Source of the DNA: Trebouxia sp. TZW2008
Lineage: Eukaryota; Chlorophyta; Trebouxiophyceae; Trebouxiales; Trebouxiaceae
Direction: 5' to 3'
DNA: 17,135 nt
Assembly: GCA_002118135.1 (NCBI GenBank)
Contig: BDIU01000454.1
Location: 1-17,135 of the forward strand
The notes beneath the pieces were generated by a model. It worked only from the letters and a program-made list of their open reading frames with translations. It was not told the origin of the DNA and did no database searches. Position numbers and translations under genes: made by a program. This document shows, in pieces, positions 1-9,600 of this stretch. Each line of letters starts with the position of its first letter. The first letter of the stretch is position 1.

Positions 1-910
1 AATGTGCTCCAGTGATACTTCACTATCCAAGTACTTCTAGTATACATGATACTTCCTAAGGCAGCCTTTTGCCTTAGCCTTGTTTGTTCGCACTTCTAGT
101 ATACAACTCTGATGTACAAGACTATTGTGAACCCCTTGTAAGCAAAGACCTTGGCGTTGAAAACAACCAAACAGTGATGCGATGTGGCTAACATCTATCA
201 CCAAGTGCCATATGTTCAGCACTGGCACAGCAGATTGGTGCTATCAATCGCTATGCAAACCCTGGACTGCCCCTGCCTTGTGAGGCTCCGAAACCACTAT
301 AACGGAGTTGAGTCTATGCGCAAGAAGGTCGTATGGAAATCACACGAGTGGCGTTGGTTGCAGTGCCTATATGCCGGTTCGTAACTCCTAAAGGACGTTA
401 CAACCTGGGACTGGTTGACACGCACGCACTGGAACGCACGCAGCCGTTACAAACAGGCGTAATGACGGCCAATTGTTTTCGATGTACCATATTGCAAAGT
501 TTGTGCCTGAAATGTCAGGAAGACAACAAAAGCATGACCTAAGCAAGCACTATCTCTTTGCTGTCAGTCTTTTGGCAGCTTGCTCGGTTTCGATGCATTT
601 GGCGCCAGATGCTTAGCGAATACGTTTCTGCGGATTGTTGGTAACATCGTAAGCTAGTCTGACAAGCAATCAGCATTACTGCATAGTCAAGTCTGAGCAG
701 TATACATGAAATGTCAAGCCACTCACACAGTCAACAAACATGATGTACAGCAAGTTCATTTGTTGTTGGCGACCTGACCCAAATCGCATTCGAACATGAC
801 GTGCAACAACACTTTCGATTCCATCACTGCTGACTGCAATCAACACACAGCAAGAACAAATGAAAGGGGCATCCCAGGCAGTACAGAAATATGATGTACA
901 AAGGCGCTTT
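1..910. other. 3' flank of the thioredoxin-like gene, no firm gene
   Basis: No exon chain could be built on either strand here. A plus-strand ORF at 333-542 (69 aa) has a fairly coding-like middle part (around VTPKGRYNLGLVDTHALE), but it matches no family I know and has no convincing splice partners. The stretch also holds a hairpin flanked by a direct repeat near its left end. Most of it is probably the 3' UTR and downstream spacer of the minus-strand gene whose stop lies at 911-913. Confidence 0.4.
33..105. repeat. 14-bp direct repeat flanking a hairpin
   Basis: ACTTCTAGTATACA occurs at 33-46 and again, identical, at 92-105. Between the copies, at 56-77, is a perfect 8-bp inverted repeat (CTAAGGCA / TGCCTTAG) with a 6-nt loop. 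This could be the edge of a small non-autonomous element or chance. No transposase or clear terminal inverted repeats are visible. Confidence 0.45.
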
Positions 911-2899
911 TCACACAGCAGCTGCTTCCTGCTCCTGCTGTCTCTCAATATCTTTCAGATGGGTCACATCATGAGGATGCTCCTGATCTTGGCCCTGCAC
1001 ATCACAGACAGCATGACCACAGCTTCCTCCCCTCTGTGTTCAGTGCCTAATGGAGTGCTGACACGTTGCTCAATCGTGATCTGTCTACTCACCAACAGCA
1101 ACTGCGATGAACAAAGACAAACAAATATGATAAGGCAGAAGCCACAGATTGTGAGATTTAAGCTCTGTGATCACTGGCTAGGAACACACACAAAATCTAA
1201 AGTCTGAGAGCTTTTCACACTTCACTGGCTAGCAACGCAGATAAAAGCTGCAGGGCTCAGCTGACCTGCAGGCTTTCCATCAACATATCTGTGCATACAT
1301 GTCGACATGCTTTTGACATGTGCACCAGCAATTGAACCTGTGCCTGCACATTGGCACCAGCAGATGCAAACAAGTGTTTGGCTTACATGTGGCTTGACGT
1401 CAGGGAACTGTGGCATGCCTTGTGTCTTAGTCATGTAACATCTTTCTGTGTTATGCTCTGCTATGGCATCTCTGCACACCACAGCATTGCATCAATTCAT
1501 GCAGACAAACCGCAGCAGGTACAGAGGCAACTCAGAAACCACTCAGGCACAACATTTGCATGTGATGCAGAAAATCGGCTGCGTTGTCATGGATGCACAA
1601 CACATCAGCAACCTGAGATAAGCATTCCTGAGCATACAGATGGACATGCGACTGTTTCAAGACTCAAGCTCTGAGTAGCTACCTGAGTCTCTGCACTTTT
1701 GAGACACTTGCTGAGAAGGAAGCCAGCTGCCCATCAGCTCCCCTGAAGAACATGAAGAATGGCAGCACCTACGTTCCAAGCCCAACATGCAATCTGACAC
1801 AATCACAGTATTTGGGTGCATTGGAACCTTCATTAACCACATGCATTAACAATTGCTGGCAAAAGCATCCTCGCAGATATGCCTTTGCACAGTGTGTGAC
1901 AAGCATGTCAAATGAAGTATCCAAAAAGGCAATACAACTGACATAAACGTCAGCAAATGCAACTTGCTTTGGGCAATGTCTGCAGTAAACTGCCCACCTT
2001 GACGCCGAGCGGTCGCGCTATCGGCTTGTTCTGATCCCAGTCCACTTTGAGGAGCACAAGGTCATCATGCTCCTCACACAATGAGCAAAGCTGCATCACA
2101 CGAATTGTGTCATATTAGTCCTGCCCATGTCAATCAACATGCCATATCAGAGTTGTCTCAAGCTACATTTTCAGTGACTACAGTCATGAGAACCAGAAGC
2201 ACCACACTCTATCAGACTTTTGCTGACTGCAGTAAACGCATCAGCCTCACCTTGGGAAAAAGCGCTCTACAGGCTGCGCACCATTGTGCATAGAAGTCCA
2301 CAATCACCAGCTTGTCACCAGCATCAGCCTGCAAGCAATATCAACACTGGCATGATAATTTATCTACAATGGTGTTGCAAGCGGCTTATAGAGTTCAGGA
2401 ACATTGTGAGCAAGGCAACGTGAGCTATGGCTTGTTTGGCTTGAAATCAAGCTCAAAGCACCAGATGCAAATTTGCCGGTTCATGTCAGCCATGTCACAA
2501 TGGTGGCTGTACCATTGCATCAACCATGTCCTGCACGGATGTTATGCTCTTCATGTTTGGAGGGTTGTTTTTCTCCCACCACGGCTCTGAAGATGTTGTT
2601 CTGCCTGCCCTGACTTCAAATCTGTGCACGTAAATTTGATGAGTGAACTTTGGTGTGCCAATCCAAATGACAACTGGAGGCCCTGAAACGAGATTGAGAC
2701 GTCAGCTTGAAGCTTCCTAAGTTAACCGCACAGACCTGGCAGACGCTCGGGATCGGGAGCGCACACACTGCTTGAGCGAGCGCAGAGGTTGTCGGTGTGA
2801 GGGCAGTAACATCGGTCTCGGGTGACATGCATGGCTTTGACTACGGGCGGAGTGCCGACAGGAAGTCGCAGGACCACTATAGCTGAGCAAAGTCTGCAT
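911..2899 (-). CDS. Chloroplast thioredoxin-like protein, ACHT type (WCAAC active site)
   Basis: Predicted plastid thiol-disulfide oxidoreductase of the atypical Cys/His-rich thioredoxin (ACHT) family, which in plants passes oxidising or reducing signals to stromal targets. Minus-strand exons: 2736-2899, 2630-2682, 2513-2586, 2251-2328, 1998-2090, 1683-1768, 1387-1471, 911-994 (717 nt, 238 aa plus stop; all phases match). Residues 1-55 are rich in Ser and Arg with no acidic residue, as in a transit peptide. [11 protein letters not shown] (74-84) is the lead-in typical of ACHTs. [17 protein letters not shown] (107-123) carries the redox cysteines C114 and C117. [11 protein letters not shown] (136-146) and the cis-proline loop [15 protein letters not shown] (155 on; P157) complete the fold. 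The C-terminal part has H189 and C194 in AEHNTERC, then a charged tail. The first two introns would be only 53 and 43 nt, so exon 2 is the weakest piece; one 149-nt intron (2587-2735) with slightly different edges is possible. Confidence 0.82.
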
Positions 2900-4058
2900 G
2901 CTTAACGCGCGTACAGCGCCGTACCAAAAGCTGTGCTCAACACGCGATGCCTGCTGTAGTCAGCTGCACATTCACTGATTGTGTCAGTTGCCGGCGCTGT
3001 TACTATGTGTGGCGCTGCCTGAACGGTCACAATGCAGTTTGCTTTACACTGACCTATCAAGGATGAGTAATCTCTTAAACATAACAAGCACTTTGGCTTC
3101 AGCTATGCCCCATCTTGATGATGACCTGACAAGGTTGCAACAACACTCAAAAGCAGAACCAGCTTCCGCACCTTTCACATCGCACAATTCTGTCAAAAGG
3201 CACCTTGCATGAGGATATTTTCCTAGCGCCGGCTTTTCTCACAGCATTTGTCATACCACAGACACAACAGGTAGGACGACCGCACATGTACAGCATGCTT
3301 CTTGTCATCAATTTCGGTTTGAGGTTGTCATCAGTTGAGTGCAGCTTTGCTTGCATCAAGGTCCAGAACGTCAGTTGATTGCCAGCTGACATGTAATGGA
3401 TGGTGACTTGACAACTTTATCGATTGAAATTTGGCATGCAACGAGGGCCCCACTTGGAACGCTGAAAGCGTTCGGGAATCCTTGCCCGTTACATGATCTT
3501 TGTCGACGATCATCAGGGCATCTTGCTGGAGCCCTACAGTGAAGGGCTCACTGCAGAAACCTGCCTTGGCGCTCTGCCTGCATTTAACAACTGCGCAACA
3601 CAAGTGAGGCACGTAAGTATGTACGCTTCGCGCTGCGTCAGCCTTCTTATACTGACATCTCAGTTGGTTGCCGTGAGCAAATATGGGATTGAACGACCTA
3701 CAGACTAGCTACCTATAGGTTTTGCAAGGGTGAGTCCTTGCTCTAAAATTCAAAACTCTTAGCATGTCACCCCTAGGAAAAGAGGTCGTTGAGCTTATCT
3801 GTTACGACTGGCAGCCGTCAACCTCTGCTGTGATCTGCTGTGCTCGTAACGTCTCAGCATCTCTTGTGCGCAAAGTTGTCGTGCCGCAGACCTGCTATCG
3901 CTTAAGCTTAAGCTCCTGTGATCACATGGATTCAGTCAACCATTTGCAGAGCAGTTAACGCTCGATCCACTTTTTCGATCTATTGTTTTGCCGACAGTTC
4001 GATCCCTGCTTGCGATTGGGTGCTATAATCACTGACCCTCAAAAATCCAGCGCTCGAG
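2900..4058. other. Divergent intergenic region between the thioredoxin-like and dehydrogenase genes
   Basis: This 1.16-kb stretch lies between two divergent start codons and should hold both promoters and 5' UTRs. No TATA-like or other named element stands out. Two exon-like ORFs overlap on opposite strands: plus 3493 onward (containing LLEPYSEGLTAETCLGAL, followed by a possible GTGAGG donor near 3603) and minus 3331-3612. Neither matches a family I recognise or joins to its neighbours. A 14-bp palindrome (GCTTAAGCTTAAGC) lies at 3900-3913. Confidence 0.45.
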
Positions 4059-6169
4059 ATGGCCGGCAGTGCGGGCAACATCGGGTATATTGGCTTGGGA
4101 TCGATGGGGAATGGTACGCATGCATGTCGCTTGTTCTCGTGCATTTGCAAGGCACGTGCAGCGACCAAGTGCAAAGCTGATCTGAATCTGACCCATGCAC
4201 AAAATTTACGGACGGACGGATGATGCTGCAGGTATGGCCACCAACCTTCAAGCCAATCTGTCCAAAGAAGGGGCCAGTCTCCACGTCCATAACAGAACTG
4301 AGTCCAAAGCCAAAGCACTGCTCGCCAATGGGGCAACATGGGAAAGCTCGCCAGGCGACATCGCCAAAAAGTGCCATATCACCTTTTCATGCCTGTACAA
4401 TGATGACGCACTGATCACTACCTTCAAAGCTTGGGTTGCTGGTGGCCCCAAAAAGGGCAGCATATATGCAGACAGCAGCACAGTCTATCCTGGAACAGTC
4501 AAGCAATTGACCACAGAAGCAGCAGAAGTTGGTAAGCACGCTTGACCAGCTTGGCTCATGCGCTTTGCTTGCCACTCAAGACCTTCAACAAAAGCCCATG
4601 ATTGTGAAGCATGGAGCCTGCAAATGCAATCTGCTCTGCATGCAAGCACAGTCTGTACTTCATCAGCAGCCAAATTGACAGATCTGCGTTGTCTCTCCAC
4701 AGTCAACATATGAGTACAAGCAGGCACGACAAGGCATTGCAAGCATGAGCCTGATAGGCGTGCCAGACGGCGTAAGTTCTGACGATTTGTCACGCCTGAT
4801 TGGATGAATGTGAACTGTACAGGTGTGCATTATGTCTCTATCCCTGTCTTTGGCCGGCCAGCTGCTGCTCTAGAGCACAGGGTCCTGTTTGCTATGGCTG
4901 GTCCGAAAGAAGCTACTCAGCAGCTGGAGAAATACACGAAGTGGATGGGCAGAGGCACACTGGTATGGCACTTGCATGCTGTTTCAGGAACAATTCAATA
5001 GTACAATATGCATCAGATGTCATGCCATGAGCTTGCACTGCTGCTGCTGCTGCATGAGACTGCACTGCCAACGCACTGACTGCATTTGCTGCACAGCACG
5101 TCTAAGACAGTCACCATGAGGCAAACGTAAAGCCTGCAATGCTAGCAGCTTCCTGCCATGCACAACAATGTGATGAGACTCTGATGCAAATTGAGGCAAA
5201 TGGTGCTGCTGCCAGGATGTTGGTGATGAAGCGTACAAAGCTAACGTGATGAAGATCACTGGAAACTTCTTCATTGTCTCTTGTGTGGAGACTATTGCAG
5301 AAGGCATGACACTAGCAGAGAAGAATGGTATCTCTAGGTATACAGTGTTTCTTGACCATTATGCATGAGAACACAAGAAGCTGTGGGCTGGGTTTTCCCA
5401 ATTGTGCAATATTCACAACACAGACAGCGTTGCTTTCATAGGAAGTGTTTCCATAGTTGCACGCCAATATGCTTTGGATTGTTATCAGGCTGGTGGCGTT
5501 TGTGCATAGTTGCAGAATGTGTCACATCAGTGTACTATTCGAGCTGTTTCCTTCATAGCTAGTAAATGTGACACCTTTGCTGCAGGGATATCATTGCAAA
5601 ATTTGTATCAAGCACATTCCCAGGACCTATCTACCCAGGTTATGCAGATCGCCTTGCAGCTGGACAGTTCAAGGTCACGGAATCCACCCCAGGATTCCCT
5701 GTCAGCGGTGAGGCCTGATGACCATGCAAATTGATCTTCACTGCATGCCCCAACATACTGCTCAAGGTGTCCACTTCATCCAGCAGCAGTTGCCAAGTAT
5801 CCCAGACAATGTGCTCATGTGTTTGACACATGTCATGCAGGGCTTTGAAGTCATATAATTAATTGTGCAGTGCTGTCTGTACAACCGTCATACTGACTTG
5901 CCAAGACACAAACTTCCATGGATTGCTTCAATCAACATGATGCAAACGAGCCCTGGCTGTGTGAACAGTCGTCGCTTTGTGATTGTACAGGGGGAATCAA
6001 GGACCTAGGACTAATGCAGCGTCTAGCACAGGAGTCTAGTGTGCCCCTGCCGCTGGCTGATATCATCATCAAACATGAAAAGGAAGCAGAGAGTCAAGGC
6101 AGAGGCGCAGATGACTGGGGCTGCATTGCTGATCTTCTAAGGAGCAAGGCTGGACTGAAAGAACGATGA
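4059..6169 (+). CDS. 3-hydroxyisobutyrate dehydrogenase-like (beta-hydroxyacid dehydrogenase) enzyme
   Basis: NAD(P)-dependent oxidoreductase of the 3-hydroxyisobutyrate / 6-phosphogluconate dehydrogenase superfamily. It interconverts a small beta-hydroxyacid and its semialdehyde or keto form; the true substrate cannot be read from sequence. Exons: 4059-4113, 4232-4531, 4823-4962, 5216-5337, 5586-5707, 5991-6169 (918 nt, 305 aa plus stop). All introns are GT-AG and all phases agree. The Rossmann motif GYIGLGSMGNGMA (residues 9-21) spans intron 1. The substrate loop is DSSTVYPGT (99-107), followed by PVFGRPAAA (126-134). The catalytic lysine is K178 in KITGNFF, with N182 as its usual partner. 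The C-terminal helical domain includes FPGPIYPGYADR and GGIKDLGLMQRLA. Length fits full family members (about 290-300 aa). The start has a good context (GAGATGG). There is no transit peptide, so the protein is probably cytosolic, unlike mitochondrial valine-pathway HIBADH. A glyoxylate/succinic semialdehyde reductase is an alternative. The least sure junction is exon 3/4, where the protein is two or three residues shorter than I expect. Confidence 0.88.
5038..5052 (+). repeat. (CTG)5 microsatellite in dehydrogenase intron 3
   Basis: Five perfect CTG units lie inside the intron at 4963-5215. It is a short simple repeat with no coding role. Confidence 0.7.
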
Positions 6170-6410
6170 CCAGACTTGAGCAGCCTGTGTGACTTGCACG
6201 CATGTGGCATGGCTGGGGGGGTGCCGTGCATCAAGGAATGGGCCTTGTGACTGCACAGCAGGACCTCTGCAGCAACAGCCAGGCGCATGCCTTCATGCAG
6301 AACTTGCCACTGCAAACATGCAGTGTATGTATTATGAATTCACGGTGACATGACGCTCTGACCAAGCCAGCCATGCAGGCTACCAATGAGAGTTCGGCAG
6401 ACACTCCTTG

Positions 6411-6415
6411 TGTAA
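6411..6415 (+). terminator. Candidate poly(A) signal TGTAA for the dehydrogenase gene
   Basis: TGTAA is the usual polyadenylation signal of chlorophyte algae such as Chlamydomonas. This copy lies 242 nt past the plus-strand stop. The motif is only five bases, so chance is a serious alternative. Confidence 0.35.
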
Positions 6416-6512
6416 GTGCATGAGATGTAGGTGTCCAGAAAATTCATCAGCAACAAGATCGTTGCGACATTCTTGCACACTGTCTCAAATACGTCTGAGA
6501 CTGCTATATCAT

Positions 6513-6517
6513 TTACA
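6513..6517 (-). terminator. Candidate poly(A) signal TGTAA for the Nup88 gene
   Basis: On the minus strand TGTAA occurs 137 nt past the Nup88 stop, a plausible algal 3' UTR length. If both this and the plus-strand candidate are used, the two transcripts stop about 100 nt short of each other. Confidence 0.35.
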
Positions 6518-6653
6518 AAGTACTTGTTCAGGCAGTCTAGTCATGCATGAGCATGGGCAAACGAAGTTCAATGAGAGTCATAGCTTTCATGGCGGTGCTT
6601 CTGGTTGTTGTCCTGTACTGCAGTGGGTTCGTTTCTGCCCAATTTTCGGATGC

Positions 6654-9600
6654 CTAACTATCACTGAGGGCTGACTGTAAAAGTGCAAGTTTTTGCTGAC
6701 AGGTGATGATGCCCTCTTCTTGAGCTTCCACACTGCGCTTCAACTTCCCTAGCTGTCGCACAGGAACTGTGAGCCGATTTGGTGAATGAGATGAGCCATT
6801 TGAGGCCTGCACAGCTTGGCTGTCTGTATGCTGCAAGGTCTTGGCTCTGCCCAATAATGCCTGTGTTGACACAAGGCAAACGCTCAGCAACTGCTATGCA
6901 GTCGCTATGCTGGCCCCATTGTCTGCACACCTTTGGGTGCAATGAGCCTGCTGCATGGCCTACAGGAACAGGGTGAGACATGCCGGCTACCTGCCGCACA
7001 TTTGCGCATGCACAGGTAGCAAGTCAATCAGTCAAACGTTCAGCAGCTGCTCAGTAAACATCTCAAGGCTCCAGCTGCCACAGCATGACGTATAGACAGC
7101 TTTTGCAACACACTCTACTTACCCTAGATGCAGCTTGTGACTCAACTCACAACAACAAAAAATCAGAACAGTTGCCTGGACATGGTGACACAGAAGTGGC
7201 CAAGCATTCTACATTTCAGCAGGTCTCACCAGCAGCAACAGTGTCAACAGGCAAGCTGGGGTCTTTCCAGACACAGTGCATGTTGTGCACAAAGGTCGTG
7301 CGCTCAGTAACAACATCTCCTTCATTATCAAAATGAGTGTGAGCTGCACCTTGATCTGCCTTTTCAGTGCCTGGGCTTGTGCATCTTGCTCTGGTAGCTC
7401 AACATCCCTGAGTGCCTCTTCAGCATTGGTCAGGCCGTGAGGCAAGGCCCAGTGCAGGTTGGCCAGTATCTGCAACCGCTCCTCCAGGTTGTCTTGAAAC
7501 TGCAGCAATGAACAGCTGAACTCCCGCAGTTGCCACGCATGACTGAGCACAGTGACAACAGTTGCAGCTGCGAGTGCGTGAATCAGCCAATCGGCTGCCG
7601 AGCAATGTATAGACTGAATCAATCAAGCCCTATCGGGTGCCAAGCAGATCAGTCAGCTGTTACGACTCCGCAGTGCATGCAGTTTCATATGCAACTCAAG
7701 ACCCTCATCAGCATCTATCTTCTGCCAGTACAGTAACCTCTCTTTGTAAGGACACTCCATGTACGGACAATTTTGATGTAAGGACAATGCAATTGGTAAA
7801 TCTCTGCATGCTGACTGCGGTGGAACCTCTGTGAAAGGACAATACAAGGACAGATTCTTTGGAACCAAAGCAGTCGAAAAGTCACTGTATGGCAATGCCA
7901 AGCTTTAACAAGTTGGGTGTGCAGTGCCAGACTGTGGGCTTTGCCCTGTCTGGTCAACGGGTAAGTGACACCCAGTGCAAAGGGCGCAAGGTAACTCATG
8001 GATGTTTCATCTACAAACAATGCAACTAGGTGACTTGCCTTGGAAGCACGCTGCAGGCGCTTGTGCAAGTCCTCCTGGTTGCCTTGCAGATCACTCAGCT
8101 GCTGTTGCAGCTCCTCATGCTGTTCTTGCTGCTCTTCTGCTGCCCTTTGCAACTCAAGTATGTTCTGCGTTGAAGAACACATATTGCCTGAGTGTCAGCA
8201 TAGACGTGTGATCACAGCACTGGTCACCTGGCAGCAGTCATGAGCCCTTTTCAATGATGGAGACGGGTCTTGTCCAGGAAAATAGTGCAGACTGCCAACA
8301 AAAAGACACAAAGTGGTGCGTGAGATGTTTTGAAGAAGGTAGCCTGCTAGTCAGGCAACACCTGAGGATGGCTTGTATGTGTGAAATCATGGTGCGTTGC
8401 ATTCTGCAAACCTAACGAGAAGCATATCGACAAACCAGTGCAGCCTGTTACATAGGGGTAGGGAAGGTGACGAGGGCTTACATGTGTGAGGTCATGGTGC
8501 GCAGCATGTGCAAACTCCACGTGCTTGTGGCGCAGGTGACTGATGCTGTCATTCAGCAGCTTCTGCCCTTCCAGGTTTCCTACAAAGCCTCAATCCTGAT
8601 GTAAAATAAAATTTTGCACAACGGTGATCTTTTGCAAAACGATGTTGGATTGGATAAACTGGAAAGACAAGCAAGGGAGCACTCCCAAGATCACCACTCG
8701 ACATGGGAACTCATTGTAGATTGTGCTGGATTTGGCAGATCAGAACTAGGAGGTCAATTTTTGTCATTGGTACAGAGCAAACAGAAGCCGGCGCTCACAC
8801 TTGCTGCATGCTCGGCTGCTTAAGACATGGGCATTGTCTGCTGCTGATTGTCTGCTATTGATGTTTGCGCTTGCATGTGCCTGGGACCACGCGGCATGCC
8901 GCCACTGACCACATTGCCCACTTTGTGAAGATACAGGTAGCGCAGTACTGCTGGGTATGTACCAGTATCCCCAGAAACAGGACGACATGTCCAGTGGCTC
9001 CATGTATTGCATGATCCCAATATGACAGCTGGGCTTTCTCCAGCTAAACACTGTCGATTGCCACACAGCGACACAGTCTGGCACATGCCGAGAGTTGGCG
9101 ACCATCAGCAGCAGCAACACACACACTGCATTGCAAGCAGGGTAAGGCATGGTATAAGACTTCAATCCCACTTGCAACAAGTCCTACTGTCATGCCGGCT
9201 CAATTGGCGTTTGCAGCAGTGTTCTTTCCTACATTTTAAGCACTGCCACCTGCTGTCTTTGCAAATCAGTCATAATGATGTGTGATGCACTTCAGGCATG
9301 CCAACTGTACAATACATGATCAACTGAAGAACCCAAAGCTTGGGCTGGAAGAGAGTTCCTGTGCAGAACGAGACTTGTGCCACACACACCTAGTAGCTAT
9401 GCTAGATTTCTGGGTTTGCGATTGCGCATATCATCATCACCATAATCATGATCATTACTGTCATTTACTACCATTGTGATCACTATGGTTGTACCTGTGC
9501 CTGTTGGGGCTGAAGGTGTGCAGGGTCTGGCAAGGACTGAAGCCACGCAACACATGACCAAACAGGGCCTCTGCGTTCAAAGCATGGCCACCTGCTGTCT

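Larger units (their letters stand above)
6170..6653. other. Convergent 3' intergenic region
   Basis: These 484 nt separate the stop codons of two converging genes and must hold both 3' UTRs. I see no exon here. The ORF at 6408-6674 runs antisense into the last Nup88 exon and looks like noise. Candidate poly(A) signals are listed separately. Confidence 0.6.

Noticed and set aside
1510..1600. BRCT-like phrase [12 protein letters not shown] on the minus strand
   Set aside because: It lies in an intron of the thioredoxin-like gene. The exon at 1387-1471 (AEHNTERC) fits the family and phase much better.
7209..7622. 137-aa minus-strand ORF as a stand-alone protein
   Set aside because: Only 7350-7499 is coding (Nup88 exon 16). 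Both ends run into intron sequence past clear splice sites.
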